From contig NZ_JBGJZL010000001.1 of assembly GCF_042610375.1 (NCBI RefSeq), positions 1-64,000 of the forward strand: 64,000 nucleotides of DNA, given 5' to 3'. Of this stretch, positions 44,452 through 52,323 are shown one piece after another. The notes below the pieces were generated by a model that had not been told where the DNA came from, did not search any database, and saw only the letters and a list, made by a program, of their open reading frames with translations. Each line of letters starts with the position of its first letter. The first letter of the stretch is position 1. The translations under genes and the position numbers were made by a program. This DNA is from CTSoil-075 sp042610375. GTDB taxonomy: Bacteria; Bacillota; Negativicutes; DSM-13327.

Positions 44452-45465
44452 TTACCACTTACCTCTTATGTAAGAAGTTGGCCAATCAATTTCCTCTTGC
44501 AATAAATGAGCTGCCTGTAATGTCCAATAGGGATTGCGCAATAAAACTCGACCCGTATAAATAAGATCAATACCAGCTTTCACTAATTGCAAGGCTTGGG
44601 TAGGTTCCGTCACCAACCCTCCGCCAAGAACAGGGAGACCTGTCTTTTGCTTAATAACCAATGCCATTGGAATTTGATAACCAGGAAAGACTCTTGGCAT
44701 CACTGAAATAACTGCCCCTGAACTGACATTGACTAAATCAATCCCATAGTCTTTGACTAAATTAAGCATATCAGCCACGTCTTCTGGTTTATTCCCCTCT
44801 GCATGATATTCTTCGGCTGATACACGAACAATAATTGGCATTTCACTTGGCACTACGGCACGCACGGAGATTAAAACTTCCTTGAGCAGACGCACTCTAT
44901 TCTCAAAACTACCCCCGTATTCATCAGTACGCAGATTAGCTAAGGGAGATAAAAATTGATTGATTAGATAGCCATGGGCGGCATGCAATTCAATCGCATC
45001 AAAACCAGCAGCAACAGCTCGCTTTGCGGCCTTAGCAAATTTCTGAACAATGTCTTTAATTTCTTCTGCTACCAAAGACGTAGGCATACCACATTCTTCA
45101 TTAAAAGCGATCGCTGATGGTGCTACTGGAACACTATTGGTTGCTTCACTTTTTCGGCCGGCATGACCCAATTGAATCGCAATCTTACTACCTTGAGCAT
45201 GGACATCATTTACAATACGTTTCAAACCAGCAACATGGGCATCATCCCAAATTCCTAAATCTCGATTGGAAATACGTCCACGCGGCTCAATACTTGTCGC
45301 TTCTACAATAATAAGGCCGACTTGACCAACAGCGCGCGTCGCGTAATGCAAAACATGCCAATCAGTCACCATACCATCATCAGTTGCACAATACATACAC
45401 ATGGGCGGCATGACTACACGATTTTTTAAAACTAACTGTTTCAATGAAAACGGTGTAAATAACAT
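44452..45465 (-). CDS. NADH:flavin oxidoreductase, Old Yellow Enzyme family (NamA/YqjM-like)
   Basis: FMN barrel enzyme of about 337 residues reducing activated alkenes, quinones or nitro compounds with NAD(P)H. RVVMPPMCMYCATDDG resembles the YqjM flavin/Cys region, HAAHGYLINQFLSPLAN carries the substrate-binding HxxH pair and FMN contact, and LRTDEYGGSFENR is the OYE signature. The start is set at the second Met (GGAGG nine bases upstream) rather than the one two codons before. Physiological substrate unknown. It follows the Cof phosphatase gene by 16 bases and is probably cotranscribed. Confidence 0.88.
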   Translation of the reverse strand: MLFTPFSLKQLVLKNRVVMPPMCMYCATDDGMVTDWHVLHYATRAVGQVGLIIVEATSIEPRGRISNRDLGIWDDAHVAGLKRIVNDVHAQGSKIAIQLGHAGRKSEATNSVPVAPSAIAFNEECGMPTSLVAEEIKDIVQKFAKAAKRAVAAGFDAIELHAAHGYLINQFLSPLANLRTDEYGGSFENRVRLLKEVLISVRAVVPSEMPIIVRVSAEEYHAEGNKPEDVADMLNLVKDYGIDLVNVSSGAVISVMPRVFPGYQIPMALVIKQKTGLPVLGGGLVTEPTQALQLVKAGIDLIYTGRVLLRNPYWTLQAAHLLQEEIDWPTSYIRGKW

Positions 45466-45481
45466 ACTCATTCCCCTCCGT

Positions 45482-46282
45482 CTATTTTGCTAATACATAT
45501 TTTTCAATGGCTTCGGCTACACCGTGATGATTATTATCAGCAGTAACAGCCTGAGCAATGCTTTTTACCCTCGCAGAAGCATTCCCCATTGCCACACCAA
45601 AACCCGCATATTCAATCATAGGATAATCATTATTAGAATCCCCTATGGCCATAATTTCATCTTGACGAATCATCAGCTTTTCTGCAAGGACAGCCAAAGC
45701 ATGTCCTTTGTTGACTTGCGGATGAGTAATTTCCAAAAAGCGCGATTTAGAAGTTGCCAAAAAAACAGTGTCCCCAAGTTCTTTATTGAGAACCTGTTGA
45801 ATTTCTTCTAGTTCGTGAGGTTCGGCTACCGATAACATTTTGGTCGGTTCATGTTTCATCGTATAGAATGCATCCCCTACAACGATTGCTTGAATTCCTG
45901 ACAATTTCTCATAACCCTTAGCTTTTTCACAACGTTCAATCACATAAAATTCATCATCCATATAAGATTGTAAATACCAACCACGCTCACGAAATATTTC
46001 TACAATTTTTCCTGCGATTGTTGCCCCAAGAGATTGATGAAACAATACTTCTTTGGAATGGGGATGTCGAACCATACCACCATTGTAGCTAATCACTGGA
46101 ACTTGTATATTCAGTTGTTGTGCAAAAGGCACCACAGAAGCAAACATTCTACCAGTAGCGATTGTTACAATCACTCCTTGCTCTTGTGCTTTGCGAATCG
46201 CCTCACACGTCCGAGATGAAACTTTTAATGTATTATCAAGCAGCGTATCATCCATATCGATTGCCACGAGTTTAATTGCCAT
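45482..46282 (-). CDS. Cof-type HAD-superfamily phosphatase
   Basis: A 266-residue HAD hydrolase with a C2B cap. Motif I VAIDMDDTLLD supplies the nucleophilic Asp, motif II is TIATGRMF, motif III a Lys within EITHPQVNKGHALA and motif IV MAIGDSNNDYPMIEYA. Such enzymes dephosphorylate sugar phosphates or cofactors with low specificity; no substrate can be assigned. ATG start. It ends 16 bases before the OYE-family gene and starts 25 bases after the small membrane protein, so the three may form one transcript. Confidence 0.9.
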   Translation of the reverse strand: MAIKLVAIDMDDTLLDNTLKVSSRTCEAIRKAQEQGVIVTIATGRMFASVVPFAQQLNIQVPVISYNGGMVRHPHSKEVLFHQSLGATIAGKIVEIFRERGWYLQSYMDDEFYVIERCEKAKGYEKLSGIQAIVVGDAFYTMKHEPTKMLSVAEPHELEEIQQVLNKELGDTVFLATSKSRFLEITHPQVNKGHALAVLAEKLMIRQDEIMAIGDSNNDYPMIEYAGFGVAMGNASARVKSIAQAVTADNNHHGVAEAIEKYVLAK

Positions 46283-46307
46283 AAATAAGCCCCCACTTTA
46301 AAATTAC

Positions 46308-46652
46308 TTAACGATCTTGAATGACTTTTGATAAAGTACAACTGCAAATCGTCATCAAAAATACACCTAATATAGGTGCAGTCATATTATAAATTTGAAA
46401 ACCTGGTAAAGTCTTTATCACAATAAAAGGTGTTACAATATTCATAATGAAAGTTGCTCCACCTAAATGTAGCCAATTTAGCGGTCGTGATGCGAGCATC
46501 ATGATGGGCCGCACTGTCGCATTTACAAGCCCTACAATAAGAACGCCAAGCAACATACCACCTAACGTATCAACAAAAATCCCTGGCAACTCTGCAATCA
46601 CTAAAAATAACAGCAACGCATTAATAATAATACGCAGCAAAAAACCACACAT
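46308..46652 (-). CDS. phage-holin-family-4 / YvlD-like small membrane protein
   Basis: A 114-residue protein made of four hydrophobic helices (LLFLVIAELPGIFV, MLLGVLIVGLVNATV, FIMNIVTPFIVIKTLPGF, ILGVFLMTICSCTL). The RPIMMLASRPLNWLHLG segment between helices two and three is typical of the YvlD/holin 4 superfamily. Function in bacteria is unknown; YvlD in Bacillus belongs to an envelope-stress operon. I use the ATG eight bases after AAGGAGG; a TTG one codon earlier is also open. Confidence 0.75.
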   Translation of the reverse strand: MCGFLLRIIINALLLFLVIAELPGIFVDTLGGMLLGVLIVGLVNATVRPIMMLASRPLNWLHLGGATFIMNIVTPFIVIKTLPGFQIYNMTAPILGVFLMTICSCTLSKVIQDR

Positions 46653-46742
46653 CAAACCAGCCTCCTTATTGAGATCACTGATTACTATTATATCCTGCCA
46701 GAGAAATTATTGACACTATTTTTTTATCTAATCAGCAAGTCT

Positions 46743-47228
46743 TTACAAGCTACCACTCTCGAGTAGTAACAAGGCTTGTTTTAATTCGATTCCTCCACCA
46801 AAACCAGTCAAACTACCACTGGCACCGATGACACGATGGCAAGGTATGACGATGGGCACACGATTACGATTAAGTGCTCCACCAGTGGCTCGGGCTCCCT
46901 TAGGCACCCCAATCGCCTGCGCTACATCACCATATGTCGTCCTTTGTCCATAAGGAATTTTTGCTGTAAACTTCAAAACTTTGATTTGAAAAGACGTGTA
47001 ACCACGCCAATCAATGGGTACACCAAAATCAACGGCAAAGCCACGCCAGTACATACTTAATTCTCTTTTAAGTTCTTCCGACCAAAGCTCCACTTCTGAA
47101 CTTATAGTACTCTCTGGCACAATTGGTCGATCTTGGATAGGAAAATCAAGTTCCCATAATCCTATATCTGTCCAAGTTGCCATCATATAACCCCACTCAG
47201 TCTCTAGTACATTATACATTTTCTCCAA
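46743..47228 (-). CDS. ogt: methylated-DNA--protein-cysteine methyltransferase
   Basis: A suicide repair protein that removes O6-alkyl groups from guanine. The 161 residues include the helix-turn-helix VAQAIGVPKGARATGGALNRN (as GVPKGARATGGALNRN) with the arginine finger, and the active-site IVIPCHRVIGASG with the acceptor Cys, then LTGFGGG. There is no AdaA-like regulatory domain. The open frame begins with TTG behind AAGGAG; an ATG three codons in is an alternative start. Encoded alone between mdh and the holin-like gene. Confidence 0.93.
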   Translation of the reverse strand: MEKMYNVLETEWGYMMATWTDIGLWELDFPIQDRPIVPESTISSEVELWSEELKRELSMYWRGFAVDFGVPIDWRGYTSFQIKVLKFTAKIPYGQRTTYGDVAQAIGVPKGARATGGALNRNRVPIVIPCHRVIGASGSLTGFGGGIELKQALLLLESGSL

Positions 47229-47254
47229 TGAAGATCACTCCTTATAAAAAAGAA

Positions 47255-47294
47255 AAAACACCAAGTGCCATCTTCTACAATGGTTTGGTGTTTT
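47255..47294 (-). terminator. mdh terminator
   Basis: AAAACACCAA pairs with TTGGTGTTTT in a 10-bp stem with a 20-base loop; on the minus strand TTCTTTTTT follows. It lies 49 bases after the mdh stop. Confidence 0.7.
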
Positions 47295-47343
47295 CCTTTT
47301 TTAAATTATATGTATCTCTTGATTATCAACCTAAGAGATGATT

Positions 47344-48282
47344 TTATACTAATTTCATATCGACTAATACTTTGTTCATGCTACGAACTGCATCAGCACT
47401 TTTATTAAATTTAGCTTGTTCTTCGTCATTTAATTTGTATTCAACAATTTTTTCCCAACCAGTTTTGCCGATTACAACTGGAACACCGATACAAATATCT
47501 TCTTGGCCATACTCGCCTTCTAAAGATACGCAGCAAGGATAAACTTTCTTTTCATCGCGAACAATGGACTCAACTAATAATGCAACAGCTGCACCAGGAG
47601 CATACCAAGCTGAAGTACCAAGCATACCTGTCAATGTAGCACCACCAACCATTGTATCAGCTGCTACTTTTGCTAAAGTTTCTGCATCTAATAAATCAGC
47701 AGCAGGAACTCCCATATATGTTGCAAAACGAGTTAAAGGAATCATTGTAGTATCGCCATGACCACCAATTACAACACCATGCAGATCAGTTGCAGGGCAA
47801 CCAATTGCTTGACTCAAATAGCATTTGAAACGGGAGCTATCCAAAATACCGCCCATACCGATCACACGGTTTTTAGGAATGCCGCTTGCTTTAAGTGCAA
47901 GATAAGTCATAGTATCCATTGGATTACTAACAAGAACAAAAATAGCCTCAGGGGAGTATTTGAGAATATTATCAACTACACCTTTAACGATACCTGCATT
48001 TGTACCAATTAAATCTTCCCGAGTCATGCCTGGTTTACGAGGAATGCCTGAAGTGATCACGACCACATCAGAACCAGCAGTTTTGCTATAATCATTTGTA
48101 CTACCAATCACTCTAGTATCAAACCCAAGCAACGCAGAAGTTTGCATCATATCTAAGGATTTACCTTCGGAGATGCCTTCTTTAATATCCAACAATACCA
48201 ATTCACTTGCTAATTCTCTTTGGGCAATTACATTTGCGCAAGTTGCGCCTACATTACCAGCACCAATGACAGTAATTTTCAT
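47344..48282 (-). CDS. mdh: malate dehydrogenase, LDH-like type
   Basis: NAD-dependent interconversion of malate and oxaloacetate. The 312 residues carry VIGAGNVGATCANVIA (NAD loop), VVITSGIPRKPGMTREDL whose Arg-rich loop marks malate rather than lactate specificity, VSNPMDTMTY, and GGHGDTTMIP with the catalytic His. ATG start with AGGAGG. It stands alone and ends in a terminator. In related propionate or succinate formers this step belongs to the reductive branch; that role is not shown here. Confidence 0.94.
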   Translation of the reverse strand: MKITVIGAGNVGATCANVIAQRELASELVLLDIKEGISEGKSLDMMQTSALLGFDTRVIGSTNDYSKTAGSDVVVITSGIPRKPGMTREDLIGTNAGIVKGVVDNILKYSPEAIFVLVSNPMDTMTYLALKASGIPKNRVIGMGGILDSSRFKCYLSQAIGCPATDLHGVVIGGHGDTTMIPLTRFATYMGVPAADLLDAETLAKVAADTMVGGATLTGMLGTSAWYAPGAAVALLVESIVRDEKKVYPCCVSLEGEYGQEDICIGVPVVIGKTGWEKIVEYKLNDEEQAKFNKSADAVRSMNKVLVDMKLV

Positions 48283-48551
48283 TCTGACAGAATCCTCCTA
48301 AATTTTACATATTATTGTATTCCTAGTAACAATTGATCTTCGTTACAATTATAACTCTCTTTTATTACTTTTGTATAGATGTTAAGTGAAATATAATACA
48401 TACTTTTTAAAAAAACATTCATATTATCACTATATATCTCACTATTCATTCTAAAAAAGAATAGGTATTAGGCAATCAAGTTATATTATTCTCAATAAAA
48501 TCCTTTTAACGGACTATATATAGGTTTTCTAAAAAAATAAAATTTATACGT

Positions 48552-48643
48552 AAAGAAAACTTGACTTCGGTCAAGCCTCAGCGTAGACCAAAGTCTTAGT
48601 TACTCTTACTTGTAATCAAGAAAGTGTATACTCTCTAATTACG
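48552..48643 (+). repeat. dispersed three-hairpin repeat, copy 4
   Basis: CTTGAC-TTCG-GTCAAG makes a perfect 6-bp stem with a UUCG tetraloop, AGAC-CAAA-GTCT a second stem, and GTAAT...ATTAC with inner AGT/ACT a third. The linker CCTCAGCGTAGACCAAA is shared with copy 3. It sits in the 410-base gap between mdh and the zinc-ribbon gene and is antisense to both. The rest of that gap (48283-48551) is AT-rich with no gene seen. Confidence 0.72.
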
Positions 48644-48648
48644 CAACA

Positions 48649-48676
48649 AAGCCCTTCTACCAAAGTAGAAGGGCTT
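48649..48676 (-). terminator. zinc-ribbon gene terminator
   Basis: AAGCCCTTCTAC and GTAGAAGGGCTT form a perfect 12-bp stem around CAAA, 16 bases after the stop codon; on the minus strand TGTTGCG follows, so the U tract is weak. Confidence 0.65.
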
Positions 48677-48692
48677 CTATCGTTACTATGAA

Positions 48693-49001
48693 TTAACGAC
48701 CGCTGTTTTTGCTGAAGCAATCGCGGCAATATACTGGACGATCGCTGCTTGGACGGAAAGGTACTTGTGTTTCAACGCCACAAGCTGCACAAGTTACATC
48801 ATGCATTTCGCGTTGTGGACGAGCGCCACCTTGACTGAAACCGCCGCCGCCATTGTTTCTTTGTTTGCGAGCTGCACGGCATTGTGGGCAACGACCAGGC
48901 TCATTAGTGAACCCTTTTTCGTTATAGAAATCTTGCTCGGAAGCTGAGAATACGAAATCTACGCCACACTCGCGGCATGTTAAAGTTTTGTCTTGAACCA
49001 T
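48693..49001 (-). CDS. zinc-ribbon CxxC-type protein
   Basis: A 102-residue protein with three Cys pairs: TCRECGVDF near residue 8, RCPQCRAARKQR near 36, TCAACGVETQVPF near 72, and YCRDCF near the end, so two zinc ribbons are likely. A Gly/Gln/Arg-rich linker (GGGGFSQGGARPQ) joins them. Such proteins (CxxC_CXXC_SSSS or zinc-ribbon domain families) are common in Firmicutes but of unknown function; nucleic-acid binding is plausible. Start chosen at ATG nine bases after GAGGGGG. Confidence 0.8.
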   Translation of the reverse strand: MVQDKTLTCRECGVDFVFSASEQDFYNEKGFTNEPGRCPQCRAARKQRNNGGGGFSQGGARPQREMHDVTCAACGVETQVPFRPSSDRPVYCRDCFSKNSGR

Positions 49002-49323
49002 TATAATAGTCCCCCTCAAATTTTTTGCCCAAATGGTTTAGGGTTCAGTCCTGTCCTTGCCAAAAAAAGCTACTTGAGAAGGATTGATAATTGAATCTCA
49101 CTAGACCTATTTACTTGGGCTATACCACTAGTATACTATTTTTCAGGGAAAAGTAAAGGGTTTTATTTATAAAATAAGTATTTTCTGTAAATTCACAATC
49201 ACTTTTTTATACATAAGGATGCATGAAAATAACTAGAACTGTATATGCTATCTATTATCAGAGTTCGTGAAAACAAACTCGATTTATCAAACTATAATAT
49301 GGGTCTACAGGAGGTAAAAAACG
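49002..49323. other. divergent intergenic region, no gene seen
   Basis: About 320 AT-rich bases between the diverging zinc-ribbon and DUF3231-like genes. It must carry both promoters. A TATAAT lies about 30 bases before the latter's AGGAGGT site, but I cannot find a convincing partner -35 box. No repeat or structured RNA is recognised. Confidence 0.4.
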
Positions 49324-49863
49324 ATGACGATGTTAGAAAAAGTAAGTTCTGAAACCCGTAGTATTTTGAACATGTTTTTTGACAAAGAACCCCTTAGTTA
49401 TTTAGAAGCAGCTGGTTTGTATGGCGTCATTGCTCAAGGTCGTTACAACATTGCTTCTCTTGAGGTTATTTATAATCATGCCCAAGATGGTGAGCTAAAA
49501 GCTTTAATTAAGGAAGCGATCGAAAAACAAACTAAAGGTTTAATTGAGCATTCTGAAAAACTATTAAGCGATAGTGGGGGAACTTTACCTAGTTTGTCTT
49601 TTGCCAAACGTACACTGCATAAAAAACAATTAGACATCCCTCCAGATGCTCACATGAGTGACGGAGAAATTGCCATTGCTGTTGGTACCATGGCTAAAGC
49701 TGCACAAATGGCTTTATTAGCAACATTACACCAATCTTATCAACTCGAAGTTGCCTTAATGTACAGAGAAATGCTTGATGCAGGTTTAGACTGGGATTAT
49801 CGTCTACTACAACTTATGCTTAACCGTGGTTGGTTACCTAGACTCGCTAAAATCAGTCACTAA
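49324..49863 (+). CDS. DUF3231-like helical protein
   Basis: A 179-residue, largely alpha-helical cytoplasmic protein without Cys or membrane segments. LSYLEAAGLYGVIAQGRYNI at the start (given as LSYLEAAGLYGVIAQGR) and repeated helix pairs suggest the ferritin-like DUF3231 family that is frequent in spore formers, though the match is by general resemblance. ATG start with AGGAGGT ten bases upstream. It stands alone, converging on rubredoxin with a shared terminator. Function unknown; a spore or stress role would be speculation. Confidence 0.5.
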   Translation: MTMLEKVSSETRSILNMFFDKEPLSYLEAAGLYGVIAQGRYNIASLEVIYNHAQDGELKALIKEAIEKQTKGLIEHSEKLLSDSGGTLPSLSFAKRTLHKKQLDIPPDAHMSDGEIAIAVGTMAKAAQMALLATLHQSYQLEVALMYREMLDAGLDWDYRLLQLMLNRGWLPRLAKISH

Positions 49864-49870
49864 AAATCAA

Positions 49871-49895
49871 AAGCCTTCCATCATCTGGAAGGCTT
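49871..49895. terminator. bidirectional terminator between DUF3231-like gene and rubredoxin
   Basis: AAGCCTTCCA and TGGAAGGCTT form a perfect 10-bp stem around a five-base loop, with A's before and T's after. It starts eight bases past the upstream stop codon and lies 11 bases past the rubredoxin stop, serving both. Confidence 0.85.
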
Positions 49896-49906
49896 TTCTT
49901 ATGTTA

Positions 49907-50065
49907 TTATTGTTTTTCGAATTGATCTTTGGCAACTCCACACAATGGGCAAACCCAATCTTCAGGAATATCTTCGAATTTAGTTCCAGGAGCAATACCA
50001 CTATCTGGATCCCCAGCCTCTTCATCATAAACATAACCACAGACGACACAAATCCATTTTTCCAT
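49907..50065 (-). CDS. rub: rubredoxin
   Basis: A 52-residue rubredoxin, a small one-iron electron carrier. MEKWICVVCGYVYDEEAGD has the first CxxCG pair and WVCPLCGVAKDQFE the second, with the standard Gly, Tyr and Pro positions between (GDPDSGIAPGTKFEDIP). ATG start with AAAGGAGG. Encoded alone, so its partner (for instance a reductase for oxygen or superoxide defence) is not indicated by context. Too short for many gene lists but unmistakable. Confidence 0.97.
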   Translation of the reverse strand: MEKWICVVCGYVYDEEAGDPDSGIAPGTKFEDIPEDWVCPLCGVAKDQFEKQ

Positions 50066-50267
50066 TAATAATTCCTCCTTTTATTTGTAAATTCAGCTAA
50101 TCTGTTTACATTTTACCATATCCATAAAAATTAGCAACTATATATAATGAACTAAAGTTTCTTAAAGCATAGACTATCTTATATTTCATTCTCATCAAAG
50201 CAACAATGTCATGCATTTTTACTAAGTTCATATACAAATTAAACCTACGAAATTTTTCAGTCGTTGT

Positions 50268-50296
50268 TTGACAATAATTTCATTTCTTGTTATATT
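50268..50296 (+). promoter_or_regulatory. promoter of the cation antiporter gene
   Basis: A perfect TTGACA (50268-50273), 17 bases and TATATT (50291-50296). It predicts a leader of about 120 bases that contains the hairpin at 50335-50369. Confidence 0.65.
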
Positions 50297-50334
50297 CTTA
50301 TTGCCAAAGGAAAATGATTTTACCGACTCTTCTT

Positions 50335-50369
50335 ATAAGATCTCTGGTGATAAACACCACAGATCTTAT
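50335..50369 (+). promoter_or_regulatory. leader hairpin, candidate attenuator
   Basis: ATAAGATCTCTGGTG pairs with CACCACAGATCTTAT (14 of 15) around ATAAA, followed by TATTTTAAAAG. The stem lies between the promoter and the start codon of the antiporter gene and could terminate transcription unless prevented. I do not recognise a known riboswitch class in the preceding 30 bases, which are too short for most aptamers. Confidence 0.5.
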
Positions 50370-50422
50370 TATTTTAAAAGTAAGTATGATTTTTTCTATT
50401 TTTTAATCATGGAGGTAAGGAT

Positions 50423-51409
50423 ATGCTATTAACCTGTATAACACTGCTCCTCGCTATTATTGTGATCTATTATAGTTGCGAGCTCTTTGTAAATGGAATT
50501 GAATGGGTTGGCCATAAATTCAACATTTCTCAATGTGCCATTGGAACAGTACTGGCAGCGTTTGGTACAGCCCTCCCTGAGAGTGTTGTCACTTTAGTTG
50601 CTGTGGCATTTAATGGAACAAGTGAGCAAAAAGACATCGGTGTCGGTGCTGCGATGGGCGGTCCCCTTGTTCTTGGCACCATCGCCTATGCAGTTGTAGG
50701 ACTTTGTATTATTGTCTTTCGCAAGCGCCGTGAACTCGGTACAGAAATCGATATTGATAGCACCAAATTATGTAAAGATCAATTATGGTTTTTATCCATC
50801 TTTGTCTTTAAAGTCTTATTGGGTTTTCTAGCATTTACAGGTAAGCCATTCACTGCCTTGCTCTTCTTAGCCGCTTATGCTCTCTATTTCAAAAAAGAAA
50901 TGGGTGTAGAATGTATCATTCCTCAAGAAGATTTGGAACCTTTAAAATTTCAACCTCATCAATCTGATCCCACAATCTCTTGGGTCATGGGACAAACCAT
51001 CTTCTCACTCATCCTCATATCAGCAAGTTCACATTTATTCGTTAAAAACCTAGAGCTCATTAGTACACTATGGCATGTCCCTCCTCTCGTTATTTCCTTG
51101 TTACTAAGTCCCCTCGCAACTGAGCTTCCAGAAATCTTAAATGCAGTCATTTGGGTACGCCAAGGAAAAGAAACCTTGGCTTTGGGCAATATCAGCGGTT
51201 CCATGATGATACAAGCCACAGTGCCGAGTGCCCTTGGTATCTATTTCACCCCTTGGCTCTTTGATCGTCATTTACTCATGGCAGGTATTGTGACTCTGAT
51301 CTCTATTATTTATTTATTATTTACCCTCAAACGCAACAAACTATCTCCCCACCGTTTAGTTTATGCAGGACTCTTTTACCTTATTTTTGCTCTTACGTTT
51401 TTTATTTAA
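50423..51409 (+). CDS. CaCA-family cation antiporter
   Basis: A 328-residue membrane protein of the Ca2+:cation antiporter superfamily with about ten hydrophobic helices. The two inverted alpha-repeats show FGTALPESVVTLVAVAFNG (near residue 48) and LLSPLATELPEILNAVIWV (near 230), whose Glu residues bind the ion; in the second repeat the usual GTS is LAT. A hydrophilic loop of ~60 residues separates the halves. ATG start with GGAGG. The ion exchanged (Ca2+ with Na+ or H+) cannot be fixed by eye. It ends in a 22-bp terminator shared with the next gene. Confidence 0.85.
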   Translation: MLLTCITLLLAIIVIYYSCELFVNGIEWVGHKFNISQCAIGTVLAAFGTALPESVVTLVAVAFNGTSEQKDIGVGAAMGGPLVLGTIAYAVVGLCIIVFRKRRELGTEIDIDSTKLCKDQLWFLSIFVFKVLLGFLAFTGKPFTALLFLAAYALYFKKEMGVECIIPQEDLEPLKFQPHQSDPTISWVMGQTIFSLILISASSHLFVKNLELISTLWHVPPLVISLLLSPLATELPEILNAVIWVRQGKETLALGNISGSMMIQATVPSALGIYFTPWLFDRHLLMAGIVTLISIIYLLFTLKRNKLSPHRLVYAGLFYLIFALTFFI

Positions 51410-51455
51410 TGGTAAACAAAAAGACGACATGATATGTCGTCTTTTTGTTTACCAT
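51409..51455. terminator. 22-bp perfect bidirectional terminator overlapping two stop codons
   Basis: Arms 51409-51430 (A to T end) and 51434-51455 are exact reverse complements, core AAAAAGACGACAT with ATGTCGTCTTTTT, around a three-base GAT loop. The left arm includes the last base of the antiporter stop codon and the right arm contains the TPM gene stop (51449-51451). It can serve both convergent genes. Confidence 0.88.
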
Positions 51456-52213
51456 TTTCGATCTGATCCGCCGCCACCGCCCGATCCTCCGCCAAAGCCG
51501 CCTCCGCCTGAACCACCACCACGACCTCCACGAGAGATGAGTGATAAGAGCAAATAAGTAATCGTCCCACCAAAGAAAATCCAGTCTATGATGAAGAGCA
51601 ATAACAAACCTGCAACAATTACAATCTGCAGCCACCAAGGTGCATTATCCCACCAAGATTGAGAATGGGAAGCTTGAGGGTGGGCCACTGGTTTAGCATC
51701 TGTTTTAAATTCTAACTTATATTCTTTTGCCACTTCACCAACAATGGTAAGATAGCCATTCAATATGCCTTTTTCATAATCACCTTGCTGAAAATAGGGT
51801 AACATGTAGTCATCTTGAATACGCCCCGTCTTAGCATCAGGCAAGGCCCCTTCTAGGCCATAACCCACTTCAATTCGCGACTGACGATCATTGACTGCCA
51901 CCAATAACACGACGCCGTTATTAAGGGTTTTATCCCCGATCCCCCACTGCCTGAGTAATCCCAATCCATAGTCAGCAGGCGGTGTGCCTTCTAGAGAAGA
52001 AAGAGTGACCACCACAATTTGAGCTTTCGTTTTAGCTGCCAATTGAGTGCCCAAATTATTAATCTTTGCTTTTGTCTCAGCACTCAATACCCCTGCATAA
52101 TCTTGAACGTAAATACTCGTTGTTGGGGGTGGAGGAATTTGCGCCCCAGCCCACACCACAGAAACAGAAAACATATACAATCCCAGCAGCAGCCAGGCTA
52201 ACCATTTTTTCAT
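51449..52213 (-). CDS. TPM-domain protein with Gly-rich tail
   Basis: About 254 residues. A signal peptide (MKKWLAWLLLGLYMFSVSV) is followed by a TPM domain (about 30-165) with YVQDYAGVLSAETKAKI, IVVVTLSSLEG, NNGVVLLVAVNDRQSRIEV and LEGALPD. A membrane helix (LQIVIVAGLLLLFIIDWIFF) follows, then a tail of serine and glycine runs. TPM proteins of this kind are widespread, often beside lemA as here, and have been linked to photosystem or membrane-protein upkeep; role in bacteria unclear. Start chosen at ATG preceded by GAGGT. Confidence 0.85.
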   Translation of the reverse strand: MKKWLAWLLLGLYMFSVSVVWAGAQIPPPPTTSIYVQDYAGVLSAETKAKINNLGTQLAAKTKAQIVVVTLSSLEGTPPADYGLGLLRQWGIGDKTLNNGVVLLVAVNDRQSRIEVGYGLEGALPDAKTGRIQDDYMLPYFQQGDYEKGILNGYLTIVGEVAKEYKLEFKTDAKPVAHPQASHSQSWWDNAPWWLQIVIVAGLLLLFIIDWIFFGGTITYLLLSLISRGGRGGGSGGGGFGGGSGGGGGSDRKW

Positions 52214-52323
52214 GGCGGCATACCTCACTATGCAAGATTATCCAATATCAATTCCCCTAGATAAGAAGAACTAAGATTCAGACGGAGCTCATACTCCACC
52301 TGAATCAAGTCTTTTTCATCCGA

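Noticed and set aside
46308..46652. Phage holin as a sign of prophage
   Set aside because: The protein belongs to a chromosomal small membrane protein superfamily; there are no other phage genes nearby.
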